DNA of 64,000 nt, taken from assembly GCF_049243985.1 (NCBI RefSeq), contig NC_135384.1, forward strand, positions 16,488,501 through 16,552,500, given 5' to 3'. The stretch comes from Paroedura picta. Lineage: Eukaryota > Chordata > Lepidosauria > Squamata > Gekkonidae. The notes under the pieces are model-generated. The model ran no database searches, had not been told where the DNA came from, and saw nothing but the letters and a program-made list of their open reading frames with translations. Within the stretch, counting starts at the first letter, position 1; every line of letters begins with the position of its first letter. Made by a program: the position numbers and the translations under genes. Shown here one piece after another: positions 53,961 to 64,000 of this stretch.

Positions 53961-56295
53961 TCCAGATGCAGAACCCTTTCTAACAGCAGAAAACGAAAGG
54001 TGCTTTAGGAATGAAGTCCAAACAAGTCAAGAAAAGGATGCCCTTTGCTGTGAAGGAACTCCGTACTATGACAGGAAAGGTCCAGTAGGCATTCTATCAA
54101 ATCCAGGATGGAGGAATAGCTGGGGGCACATGTTGCAGCTGTGGAAGTCAGAGGAGCAGGAAGGAAGGCAGTCTGCTCAGCTGGTTGATAGGGGGAAAGA
54201 GTACTAAAATGGGGGGGGGGGCATCAGCAGTGTGCCAGCATGCAGACATCATTCCCCATGTGCCCTGAAGTGACATCAGCATGCTCCTGGGACTTTGGGC
54301 AAAACTCTGTGGCCCAAGGGTCAGGATGCTGCCAGTAAAGCTGCTAACAGGCTGACATCAATTCTGGTGTGCACAGGAAGTGATGATAGTGCATTGCCGG
54401 TGATGTCAGAGCCTTATCAGCAAGCACCCCCCCCCCACTGGTAAGTTTCTTACCACCTGTGGCCAGGATGACCTGGCCACCCCATGTAAAGAGACAGCAG
54501 CTCAACAGAGGAGAGGAAGGACAGAGAGGGACTGGATCTGTCCACCTTTCTTGCCCTGGTGCCGCCCCAGGAGTATTGGTGCTCTTGGTGCAAAAAGATG
54601 TTACAGAGTCCTCCCAGCACTCACAGTTCCTGTTATATCCAAGAGGAAGTCTTAATGTAGCAGTTAAAGTTATCCCTCCCTCTGTGCTGTGCTGCTCATC
54701 GCCATAGCCTCTTTGAATGGAGGCCCTGAGACATCAGCCAAATTTGGTCCCGGAATAAAGAGCACAGTGGTGAACGACTTCCCACCAGCAACCCTGTCTT
54801 CCCATTTTATTATTGGGTTTCAGAGGACTCTTGTGTGTTTCTCAGAAAATGTCTTGGGAAGGACTGAACCTTCTGCGTTAAATCAAAGTATAACATTCTC
54901 GTGTTATGGAAGACCATGCTGGGCTGGGCTTAGTTGAGATAACTAGGAAATTTTCTGAGTCCAAATCAAGGAATTTCTCCCATCTTCCCCCTGGAAACTG
55001 CAAACTACCTCGCTTACTGGGTTGGGAATTGTTTAATAATCCCAGCAGTGCCAGAGCAGGTTTATATAACTTCTGTAACAGAAACACTGGGAATATTTTC
55101 TTTTAAGTTGTAGACAATCTGGATACAAAATAACAATCGACTCTACATGGATGCATTCATCTGAGGCAAAGCACAGGGAGTGCAGTGTAGAAAATACACT
55201 ATGGACACCTTATCTTTATGAGATTTTCTGGTAAATATATTTCTATCCTGGAATTTCCTCTCTACCTTCCTATGCACCTCCCTCTTTCTTTCTGTTTGCT
55301 TTATTTTGTCATTTAGAATAAAATATCCCAACAATAATTTTGCAGAACAATTTTTTTTGCTGTCATTGCAGCTACAAGGATGTGGGTTAGATCCTACTAA
55401 TTTTTCTGTTGGTTAAGAAGGGAGGGGGGGTTCTCCTCTGAGTGCCCAAAAAGGCTATGCTGTGTGAATCATGGGAGCTGCATGGACAAAAGCCAGGTGG
55501 AATGGGGGATGCAGTAAAGACAGGAATTGGGGGAGACTGTTGAGTGAAAAAGCTGGCAGGAATGTTGAGGATTAGAGCAGATTTTTGAGTTTCATGAACA
55601 CAAGGTTCTATCAACAGTTCCACTCAATTTTGCTTAATTCCACTCCTCACTGCAATGCTAGTTCTGCATGGCTTGCCCATGCAAGTAGAAATCACCAAAA
55701 GAATCCATGCAGGCTCAATAAATAGTTTAAGAAGGGAAACCTCTTAATAGGAGGGTGCCAGTTTCCAACAGGATAACAGACAAGTCCCAGTTAAATGCAC
55801 CTGTTTCAGCAAAGCTTCATCAGTGCATAATGTAACCATCTATGGACAATATGAGATACACTGGCAACTGCTCTTTGTTCTCTCTACCTGAAGGAAAAGG
55901 CAATAGTTCTTTTGGTGATTCCTTGCTACATTCCATGTCCTCTGTTTGTTGGCTGCGTTGTCCATGCAGGTGCCCTGATTCCTTTCAAAACCTTTTCAGT
56001 ACTGAAAAAGGGCCCCCACTTCCTCTGTTGCAGGTGGAAAAGTTGGCGTGCTTTGATCCACTGACTCTGTTCAGATATGATAAGTAAGCAGACTCCTTTT
56101 TCGCTTCAGGGGTGTGTTTTTAACAGGTCTATCTGTCTATCTGATGCAGTGAGGTGGGACTGGGGCTGGGGAAGCAAAGGGGAAGGAAGGCAGGGAGTGG
56201 CCAAAGGGAAACCAGTCATGACCAACAAGCCACAGGTGAGTACAAGAAATAAAATGATTCTGAAAAAGCAAGAGAGAAACACCAAGAAGAAAAGA
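53961..56295. other. Intergenic DNA, no recognised feature
   Basis: Short homopolymer runs (about 54213 G, 54428 C) and scattered short frames only. No SINE, LINE or gene that I can place. Confidence 0.5.
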
Positions 56296-56458
56296 CAGAA
56301 GTAGGGCCATTCCAGCCCAAAGCACCCAGTGCCGCGTGTGTGTGGGGGGGAAGGGGCAGTGTCGGTGCTGGTGCCGGCGCACCAGTTGGCGCATGCACAT
56401 GGCGCTGGCTGCTTCGGGCTGAAACGGCTGCTTTGGCGGCCGAACCGCATAACCCTAA
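56296..56458. mobile_element. MITE of the AGGGTTGGGCGCTT family, diverged
   Basis: AGGGCCATTCCAGCCCAAAG, and later GCTGCTTCGGGCTGAAACGG and GGCCGAACCGCATAACCCT. The ends are only partly complementary. Confidence 0.5.
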
Positions 56459-56765
56459 TCCTCCTCGGTATCTGTGACCTTAACAAATGGCTCAAACAAA
56501 GGGGGAAGAGGAAACAAACCCAATCCAAAAGGTACTGTGTATGCTGTAAGGATCAAGGAAAAGCCAAATAAACTTTATATCAAGGGAAATATTTACGACA
56601 TGGTGTACACAGAGATAGGACTGACAACCTAGGGCCTGAATATCAGGCAACATGAAGAATAATCTGTAACAAGCTTTACAGAAGCTGTTCTGATGTTTGA
56701 ATTTTTTGGGTGCTTCTAAAAACTATGGTAGACACGGACTACTGATGCGTAAGAAAGGCCTTTGT

Positions 56766-56899
56766 CTAGGGTTGGGCGCTTCAGTGCCCGAAACAGCCGT
56801 TTGCTCCCGCCGTATCCAGCGCCTCCCCGCAGAGGGGAAGGGGAGGTGCGGGCCCATGACTTCCCCCTGCTTCGGACACCAAAACGCCCAACCCTAGCT
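56766..56899. mobile_element. MITE of the AGGGTTGGGCGCTT family
   Basis: TAGGGTTGGGCGCTTC at the left and CGCCCAACCCTA at the right are inverted repeats; the interior is GC-rich (CCTCCCCGCAGAGGGGAAGG). No 8-bp duplication seen. Confidence 0.65.
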
Positions 56900-57415
56900 G
56901 AAACATATATGGTCTTGTGTTGGCCGTTTGATATTTTCTTTTAAAAAAAATCTGTTTCTTTAGTTAGAAAGACAGTATGGGTACAGGAAATAAAAGGGAA
57001 AGGGAAAAGGGGGTTATAGAACATACTTGCTTGTGTCAAAGGCAATTATGAAGTACGATTTATAAGACAGGAAATATTTTCACTTAGATCCCCTTGGTTA
57101 TAAATTTTAAGGTTTTAGCTATAACATACCTTGCATCTATTGAGACACGATTGTATTCAACAGTTTAAGTTCCAAACTTCATAATCAGGCTATTTTGACT
57201 ACATCGTGGGTTCCATCATTACTACAAATTCAATATGACATATTTTTGCCATTTACACGTATTCATTAGAACCTTCAGCAGGTAAAAATATATCTCAAGG
57301 CGCAAAGGAAGGTCAGCTCCATGTCTCATGACTGGAACCCATTTGTATTCAAGATGTTACATTCATATCACTGGTTCTGTGCTTGTGGGATAACGGAGTG
57401 CTGGTGGCTGATTCA
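56900..57415. other. Intergenic DNA upstream of the OR5V1-like gene
   Basis: No recognised repeat or exon. It may hold the promoter or 5' UTR exon of the receptor gene, but nothing shows where. Confidence 0.4.
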
Positions 57416-57418
57416 CAT

Positions 57419-57535
57419 GCAGGATTGCCAACTCTGGGCTGGGAAATATCTGGAGTGGAGCTGGAAGTGGGAAGGAGCTATGGTGAGCAGGGACCTTAGT
57501 GGAGTATGATGCTGAGGAGTCATGTCCTCTGGGGG
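57419..57535 (-). mobile_element. Fragment of the GTTGCCAACCTCC family
   Basis: AGGATTGCCAACTCTGGGCT and GGGAAATATCTGGAGTGG are the complement of the family's 3' end. Confidence 0.55.
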
Positions 57536-57704
57536 ACTGGCATCCCTATTCACATGCCAAAGTGATCCCAAAACCAAACAAATCAATGCAGGTAGACAAG
57601 GGGAAAGCACCCCCATAATGGCATCAGGTGAGCACAAAGCAGCCTGTTTGTTTTCTAACCCTCTCCCTCATTTCAGATGCAAAATGTGATCCTTGAAGGA
57701 GCAG

Positions 57705-58640
57705 ATGGGAAATCAAACGGAAATCAGAGAGTTTGTCTTCCTGGGCTTCTCCCATTTCCCCAGGCCCCATGCTCTGTTCTTCCTTGTGTTCCTGACCATG
57801 TACGTCTCCACCTTGTTTGGGAACGGCCTCATCCTGGCCACGGCTTTTCTGGATTCCAGCCTCGATACGCCCATGTACTATTTCATCCGGCACCTCTCCT
57901 TCCTGGACATGTGCTACACCTCGGTCACTCTGCCCCACATGCTGAAAAACCTGTTGGCAGAGTCAAAGGCCATTTCCTTCGAGGGCTGCCTGGTCCAGCT
58001 TTACTTCCTGGTGGCCTTTGTGGGAGTGGAGTGCCTCCTGCTGGCCGTGATGGCCTACGACCGATACCTCGCCATCTGCCGCCCCCTCACGTACAACCTC
58101 CTCATGAACCGAACATTGTGCGCCCAGTTGGTGGCTGCCTCGTGGGCCTGTGGTCTCCTCAACTCGGTCCTGCACACAGCCATGACCTCCGTCGTGCCCT
58201 TCTGTGCCTCTCACAAGCTGGACCATCTGTTCTGCGACGTCCCCCAGTTGCTCAAACTCTCTTGCGCGGACACGCTCACCAACCAAATCACATTACTGCT
58301 GGTAACCATGTTGCTTGGCGTCAGCCCGTTCTTCTGCATTGTGGTTTCCTACGTCCACATTGTTGCAGCTGTCTTGAGGATTCGCACGTCCCAGGGCCGC
58401 CACAAGGCGTTCTCCACCTGTGCATCTCACCTCACGGTGGTCACCTTGTTCTACAGCACTTGCATGTTTAATTACAACCGGCCCTCTTCTAAGCACCCTG
58501 CATATATAGACACTCTGGCCTCTGTGCTTTACAATGTCGTGACCCCAATGCTGAACCCCATAATCTACTGCCTGAGAAACAAGGAAATGAAGGTGGCTCT
58601 CAAACTAGCGCTGAGTCCCAAAAAGTCACTGTTCCCTTAG
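57705..58640 (+). CDS. Olfactory receptor, OR5V1-like
   Basis: Intact 311-residue frame starting MGNQTEIREFVFLGF; an upstream in-frame TTG at 57693 is not a start. A splice acceptor (CCCTCATTTCAG, ending 57676) lies 28 bases before the ATG, as in OR genes with a non-coding 5' exon. Landmarks (numbered from this ATG): NQT glycosylation site at 3-5, GN at 39-40, TPMYYF near 55, MAYDRYLAIC at 116-125, cysteines in EGCL and LFCDVP, KAFSTCASHL before TM6 and PMLNPIIYCLRNK in TM7. VGVECLLLAVMAYDRY, LLNSVLHT and CDVPQLLKLSC resemble OR5V1. It is on the opposite strand from the two OR6N-like genes and not closely related to them. Confidence 0.93.
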   Translation: MGNQTEIREFVFLGFSHFPRPHALFFLVFLTMYVSTLFGNGLILATAFLDSSLDTPMYYFIRHLSFLDMCYTSVTLPHMLKNLLAESKAISFEGCLVQLYFLVAFVGVECLLLAVMAYDRYLAICRPLTYNLLMNRTLCAQLVAASWACGLLNSVLHTAMTSVVPFCASHKLDHLFCDVPQLLKLSCADTLTNQITLLLVTMLLGVSPFFCIVVSYVHIVAAVLRIRTSQGRHKAFSTCASHLTVVTLFYSTCMFNYNRPSSKHPAYIDTLASVLYNVVTPMLNPIIYCLRNKEMKVALKLALSPKKSLFP

Positions 58641-58942
58641 CTCCAATAGTGGGCCAAATTCCTAAAGGTTTGCTGCTGGAGAATACTGTAAGTGTCATAT
58701 GCTAAGGACCTCAGATATACCACAAATGTCTTTGCACTGTATGTGTTTTCATCCTACCTGGTGTGTTTCCTGACCTCTAAAGCACATCACACCTGGTTAT
58801 ACGCTCCCTTCATCTTATACAATCAAGCTATTCTGTCCACTGGACTTTCACATTGATGACCCCACAGGCACACCTATTCTTGCTGAAATCTAAGGACCAA
58901 GTGGTCTGTGATGACAGGACTTGCCTATATTTACACACATAT
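58641..58942. other. 3' flank of the OR gene
   Basis: No repeat recognised. No strong AATAAA before the next SINE, so the poly(A) site is not clear. Confidence 0.4.
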
Positions 58943-58953
58943 AAGGCAGAAAC

Positions 58954-59237
58954 AAGAGCCTCTTGTGGCGCAGAGTGGTAAGGCAGCTGTCTGAAAGCTT
59001 TGCCCATGAGGCTGGGAGTTCGATCCCAGCAGCCGGCTCAAGGTTGCCTCAGCCTTCCATCCTTCCGAGGTCGGTCAAATGAGTACCCAGCTTGCTGGGG
59101 GGTAAACGGTCATGACTGGGGAAGGCACTGGCAAACCACCCCGTATTGAGTCTGCCATGAAAACGCTAGAGGGCGTCACCCCAAGGGTCAGACATGATCT
59201 GGTGCTTGCACAGGGGATACCTTTACCTTTACCTTTT
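58954..59237 (+). mobile_element. tRNA-derived SINE, ACCTTT-tailed family
   Basis: Complete copy with exact 11-bp duplication AAGGCAGAAAC (58943-58953 and 59238-59248). Shares ACGGTCATGACTGG-like details and GGTCGGTCAAATGAG with the next copy. Confidence 0.93.
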
Positions 59238-59570
59238 AAGGCAGAAACGGGACACAACCTGTCAGTGAAGCTAGCAGCCAAAGAGCAAAGAAGCTGACAG
59301 TCTGAGGCTATAACTATGCTGGACAATTATTTCCTTTAGCTGTGAAAAGAATCACTGAAAAAATTGGTCTTTGTAGGTAGCCTCTCAAAGCTCATTTGTG
59401 TAGAAAGGCTCTACTAGGCACTCTGATCCCCGTTTCATAATTTTTGTATTGAAACTTGGCTTACTACATATTGGGTATGTATTGATGCTCTGCTTCTCTG
59501 TCGTGGAGACTGCCTAAAAAGTTAGTTTTTGCATTTAAATTGGATTATTACTGTTATATATTTTTGTGTA

Positions 59571-59857
59571 AGAGCCTCTTGTGGCGCAGAGTGGTAAGGC
59601 AGCAGTCATGCAGTCTGAAAGCTCTGCCCATGAGGCTGGGAGTTCGATCCCAGCAGCCGGCTCAAGGTTGCCTCAGCCTTCCATCCTTCCGAGGTCGGTC
59701 AAATGAGTACCCAGCTTGCTGGGGGGTAAACGGTAATGACTGGGGAAGGCACTGGCAAACCACTCCGTATTGAGTCTGCCATGAAAATGCTAGAGGGCGT
59801 CACCCCAAGGGTCAGACATGATCTGGTGCTTGCACAGGGGATACCTTTACCTTACCT
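59571..59857 (+). mobile_element. tRNA-derived SINE, ACCTTT-tailed family
   Basis: Exact 14-bp duplication TATATTTTTGTGTA (59557-59570 and 59858-59871). It shares the diagnostic GGTTGCCTCAGCC and GGTCGGTCAAATGAG with the copy 330 bases upstream, so both come from the same source subfamily. Confidence 0.93.
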
Positions 59858-59871
59858 TATATTTTTGTGTA

Positions 59872-60660
59872 GTTTGCTACTAGGACCTCAGTAACAGCAT
59901 TAACTACTATAAAGGGACTCTGGGAACTTACTGGGGCTCCAGGGTGCCTGGATGTAATATCTGAAAAGAACTCCTATATCATCATTCCTTGGTGATGGTT
60001 CATTTGTGCAAGGCCGGATGTTTTAGGAATAAATTTGGCGATCACCAGGGAATGATTCCATGCAAAGCTGCTTCCTGTTTCCTTGTGTTCATGTGAACGT
60101 GCAAAGTACAGACATGATTTCGTGATAGCACTTATTTTATTTATTTATCCAATTTATATGCTGCCCTTCCCTGAAGGCCCTGGGAAGCTCACGTTTGTAA
60201 AAACGGATTTAAAACATTTGCCCATGAAAATGTTAAACAGACATTACACATTAAAACTGTTGATATTAAAAACTTAGGAGCTCACTAAAATTGTTTCCAT
60301 TTCTTATGCCTCTGGAGTACGGGAATGAAGTGCTCCATAGGGGTTAGTGGGTGGCATCTAGATGTTACTCCTGCAGCGGTTCTGTCAGGTACCTACCTGA
60401 CCTTTGAATGTTTATGTCTAGGATGTGATTAGCCCAGGACGCTGTTCCCAATTCGTCTTCTGCCAACTCACCTCCCATTAAAAGGAAAAGTTTCCAAAAT
60501 AAGCTTGCAGGACTCAGAGTATGGCCAAAGTCTGTCTAGTAAGACAGTGGCCAAGTCAATGGATGCTTGAGGGACAACCACCAAGTTTACTTGGAAATGT
60601 TCACCAACAGCTGAGTGCAAGAATTGCTCTGCTGTATTCCACTCATTTGCTCCACTAAGG
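59872..60660. other. Intergenic DNA, one LINE-tail-like stretch
   Basis: 60131-60180 (TTTATTTATTTATCCAATTT, then GCTGCCCTTCCC) resembles a LINE 3' UTR in antisense. Nothing else. Confidence 0.4.
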
Positions 60661-60764
60661 CAGGGGTAGTCAACCTGTGGTCCTCCAGAATGTCCACGGA
60701 CTACAATTCCCATTAGGAATTGTAGTCCATGGACATCTGGAGGACCACAGGTTGACTACCCCTG
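60661..60764. mobile_element. Palindromic hAT MITE, shortened centre
   Basis: Arms intact but the hairpin turn (GAGCCCC...GGGGCTC) is deleted, leaving 104 bp. Exact 8-bp duplication CACTAAGG. Confidence 0.9.
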
Positions 60765-60799
60765 CACTAAGGGTAGAACCTTCTGGTGGTGTACGAAAT

Positions 60800-61480
60800 T
60801 CCTTTCCCCCCCAGTTAGTTTGTTTGTAGGAGGGCAGCTGTTGATGGTGACTCTAATGGTGACTCCACCATGGACCTGGTGGAATAGCTGTGACTTATAG
60901 GCTCTGATCTCACTTGGGAAATCATTCCACCAGGCTGGTACCAGGCCAAGAAAGTCCTGGCTTTGGTTGAGGCCAGTTTAATTTCTCTGGGGCCAGAGAT
61001 CTTGAGCAGGTTTTGTGCTCTCAATCTCAAACTTCACTGAGGGGCATAAAGGGGGAAGAGGTTCCACAGTTACAAAGGGGCTTAAAGGTCAACCTTGAAC
61101 CTGAATCATCTTCAGTCTGGAGGCAGAACATTTTGGTGAGCACTGGTTGAATGTGCTCACCCCATCTGGTTCTTGTAAGAATTCTGGCCGCTGAATTATG
61201 GACCAGTTAAAGTTTCCAGATCAAGAACAAGGGTAGTCCTATGTAGAGTGAGTTGCAGTAGTCTAGTCTGGAGGTAACCATTGCATGGACCACAGTGGCT
61301 ACGGTAGACACCGGCAGTTCAGGTGCTAGCTGCTGCTGCCCAAGAAGGTGATAGAAAACCTGGTAGGCAGTATTTGTAACTTGAGCCTCCTGATAAGGAG
61401 AAGTCCTAGATCAGTTTTGGTCTCACCCAAATTCCTGGGGCTTAGAGACTGCAGTACATGATGTCTCAGACCAGGAGTAG
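60800..61480 (-). mobile_element. L2-like LINE 3' part
   Basis: The minus strand encodes ATVVHAMVTSRLDYCNS-like residues (from GTCTAGTCTGGAGGTAACC and CATTGCATGGACCAC), then ARILTRTRWGEHIQPV. These are the L2-clade blocks after the catalytic centre. Frames are broken. The fragments at 19430 and 28952 come from an earlier part of the same kind of element. Confidence 0.65.
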
Positions 61481-61924
61481 CCAAACTGTTGTTATGAAAA
61501 ACAAAAACCAAACCAATAGTTGTTTTACAATGCCCAGATGTTACAAACCTGCCTGGAAGCACAGGCAAAAATCACCGAAAACATAGAACAGAGGATTGCA
61601 CTTTGCCCTTTTCCTCACTGCATAAGGTTCCACTCTTCGCTTTACCTTGGATCCTTGAGGTATAGCTTCAGTGAGGCACAAGAAACACAAGAGGCTGAAG
61701 AACAATAAAGTTTACTTCCTCAGATATATACATATGGATATATCAATCTCAGTGATTGCCCAGCCTTGCCCATCAGGGCTCCACAAACTTAAGCAGGTTA
61801 CAAAGAAAAAATGGGTCAGCCAGAAACTCAGCCAACATGCGGTCAGCCAAAAACTGTCTCTGATGCACAGAGACAAAGACTGGGAACAAAGCCTCTTCCT
61901 TCTTTTCCTGTTCCAAGAGGGAAA

Positions 61925-62805
61925 AGGGCATCACAAGATGTCATAGTCCCATTGTATACGGCACTGGTCAGACCACACCTGGAGTACTGTGTGCAGTTCT
62001 GGAGGCCTCACTTCAAGAAGGAGGTAGATAAAATTGAAAGGGTACAGAGGAGAGCGACGAGGATGATCTGGGGCCAAGGGACCAAGCCCTATGAAGATAG
62101 ATTGAGGGACTTGGGAATGTTCAGCCTGGAGAAAAGGAGGTTGAGAGGGGATATAAAGGTAAAGGTAAAGGTATCCCCTGTGCAAGCACCGAGTCATGTC
62201 TGACCCTTGGGGTGACGCCCTCTAGCGTTTTCATGGCAGACTCAATACGGGGTGGTTTGCCAGTGCCTTCCCCAGTCATTACCGTTTACCCCCCAGCAAG
62301 CTGGGTACTCATTTTACCGACCTCGGAAGGATGGAAGGCTGAGTCAACCTTGAGCCGGCTGCTGGGACTGAACTCCCAGCCTCATGGGCAGAGCTTTCAG
62401 ACGGCTGCCTTACCTCTCTGCGCCACAAGAGGCTCTTGAGAGGGGATATGATAGCCCTCTAATTATTTGAAAGGTTGTCATTTGGAGGAGGGCAGGATGC
62501 TGTTCCCATTGGCTGCAGAGGAAAGGACACGCAGTAATGGGTTTAAACTACAAGTACAACGATATAGGCTAGATATCAGGAAAAAAATTTTCACAGTCAG
62601 AATAGTTCAGCAGTGGAATAGGCTGCCTAAGGAGGTGGTGAGCTCCCCCTCACTGGCAGTCTTCAAGCAAAGGTTGGATACACACTGTACTTGGATGCTT
62701 TAGGATGCTTAGGGCTGATCCTGCGTTGAGCAGGGGGTTGGACTAGAATGGCCTGTATGGCCCCTTCCAACTCTATGATTCTGTGATTCTATGATTCTAT
62801 TCCCT
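61925..62805 (+). mobile_element. CR1 LINE 3' end, split by a SINE
   Basis: [39 protein letters not shown] and LEKRRLRGD come before the SINE; LKGCHLEEGR, LLAAEERTRSNGFKLQ-like and QQWNRLPKEVVSSPSLAVF follow, then the tail GACTAGAATGGCCTG and ATTCTGTGATTCTATGATTC. The most complete CR1 end in the window. Confidence 0.9.
62155..62435 (-). mobile_element. tRNA-derived SINE inside the CR1
   Basis: ACCTTT-tailed family, antisense (AAAGGTAAAGG at the left). Exact 14-bp duplication TTGAGAGGGGATAT (62141-62154 and 62436-62449), made of CR1 sequence, so the CR1 was there first. Confidence 0.95.
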
Positions 62806-63824
62806 GTCCAGTCTGCTCTAATCCCTTGAATTGGACCTTTGGCACAAATATCTGAACTAACTTCAAAAACTGACTTCAAAAACAGTTTGCAACTTAAGCT
62901 CAAGACGCTTCATAGTTAATTGCCCCCTGGGGACTGGGAGCTACAGCTCCCTTCAGTTGCCTTCCACACATAGTACATCAGAAGGACCTCCTCGAATGTG
63001 ATCTGTGAGGAAGCCTCCTTGCCTGCCAGCGAAGGTAAGTTGTGGTGTGGGTAGGGGGCTAATTTGAGGGAATTTCACCTCTGTCATTCTTCAAGGAAAG
63101 CTGCCACTTCCTTCCCAGTTCTAACTTGGCAGGGCTAACTTCTTGCGGGTTACGTGAGCCTCAGGGATGGACCCAGCCAGATTCTTTACTTCATCCAATT
63201 CATCTCTTGTCCTAACTGCAGCCTCTGTTCCACGTGGCTTTCGGGCCTGCAGGTCTCAGGATATCCAGCCCAGCATTTCTGCGGGAGTCAAAGAGAGGCA
63301 TTCCTCTCTTTTTCATCAGAAGAAAAGTTGGTGGGCTCCCACTTAAAGAGCAGTGAAGTATTTCGGGTCTGTCCAGTCTGCATTCCAATCTGACAGGGAG
63401 CAAGCCACTCGATCGGCCTGGCCAGCAGAGAAGGACTCAGTGCAGGAGTTGTGACTGTTGTGTGTGCCTGATGTTGGCGAGCATAGGTGCATGTGAACTG
63501 AGTATAGTCATGCTCCTGATTGGGTCTGCAGCCTGTAAGAGTTGTAAGTTGGGGTTCTTAAAAACTAGCTTAGTGTAGTGTATTTTCACCTGCCATCTGG
63601 AAGATGAAGATGAGGATCTTGGAGGTGGTTGGCAAGAGGTAAAGAAACACACCATGCTTGCTTCAGCAGATGCTGTCCTCTTCTCACACCAAGCATAGCT
63701 GGGGAACAGGGTTCTTCCCAGAGAAATGCTGGTTGGATCCAGAGCTGTCTCTGCCTGAGCACGAGGCACTTCTGGGGATGACAGATGGATTTCCAACTTA
63801 CTTAGATATTTATTCCCTGAACTG
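62806..63824. other. Intergenic DNA, no recognised feature
   Basis: No gene or placeable repeat. Confidence 0.45.
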
Positions 63825-63925
63825 GACGTCCCAAGCTACTCTGATCTTGTCGGATATTGGCAGCTGAGCAGGGTCAGCTCTGCTTACTGTTAGAAAGAAG
63901 GCCAGGGTTGCACCATAGAGACAAT
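63825..63925 (+). mobile_element. 5S-rRNA-derived SINE fragment
   Basis: CTGATCTTGTCGGATATTGG, CAGCTGAGCAGGGTCAGC and GGCCAGGGTTGCACCATAGA follow the family, with part of the 5S control region deleted. Confidence 0.65.
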
Positions 63926-64000
63926 GTGGTTTAGTGTTTAAGAGCAGCCCCCTCTGATCTAGAGAATCAGGCTTGATTCCTCCTGCTCCACATTTAGCCT
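63926..64000 (+). mobile_element. tRNA-derived SINE, cut by the window end
   Basis: ACAATGTGGTTTAGTGTTTA (A box) and CAGGCTTGATTCC (B box) begin a SINE that continues past 64000. Confidence 0.7.

Noticed and set aside
57693-57704. Earlier start for the OR5V1-like gene
   Set aside because: The in-frame codon at 57693 is TTG; the first real ATG is 57705 and fits the usual receptor N-terminus.
57677-58471. 264-codon frame starting at the ATG just after the splice acceptor
   Set aside because: Shadow of the olfactory receptor in another frame; it has no receptor or other domain.

Overview
The window looks like nuclear DNA of a squamate reptile (lizard, possibly a gecko; species not determinable by eye). 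Reasons: a spliced vertebrate SLC27 gene, three single-exon olfactory receptor genes, and a repeat set typical of squamates: Sauria-type tRNA SINEs, Bov-B, CR1, L2-like and L1 LINEs, a 5S-rRNA-derived SINE family, hAT MITEs and a PIF/Harbinger transposon. All boundaries were read by eye, without alignment tools.

Layout. 1-5.5 kb is intergenic and repeat-rich (23-bp tandem repeat, TTC tract, Helitron-like element, CR1, 5S SINE, hAT MITE). 5.55-17.66 kb carries exons 2-10 of a plus-strand fatty-acyl/bile-acyl-CoA synthetase of the SLC27 family, closest to SLC27A5; the first coding exon is not in view. 17.7-23 kb is repeats. 23.0-33.2 kb holds two minus-strand OR6N-like receptors that are tandem paralogs; the first has GTG where the second has ATG. 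33.2-42.6 kb is intergenic, with a U6 snRNA pseudogene, a Bov-B fragment and a dead L1 interrupted by a CR1 tail. 42.6-47.2 kb has a TATA-box promoter-like site followed by four diverged copies of a non-coding unit. 47.4-about 53.9 kb is a large PIF/Harbinger element. 57.7-58.6 kb is an OR5V1-like gene on the plus strand. The rest is intergenic repeats.

The Harbinger element is the most interesting part. It carries an uninterrupted two-exon DDE transposase of 421 codons, and not one but two Myb/SANT-type DNA-binding genes, one on each strand and convergent. In known Harbingers one Myb-like partner protein helps the transposase enter the nucleus and bind the ends. Here both partner genes show frame breaks while the transposase does not.

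Other structure worth attention: a 136-bp hAT MITE that is almost entirely one hairpin (ten copies or fragments, several with exact 8-bp target duplications); two insertions built as inverted repeats but flanked by 12-13 bp duplications of the LINE-mobilised kind; six copies of a SINE with an ACCTTT tail, five with target duplications of 11-14 bp; and two Helitron-like elements in opposite orientation. I recognised no LTR retrovirus-like element.
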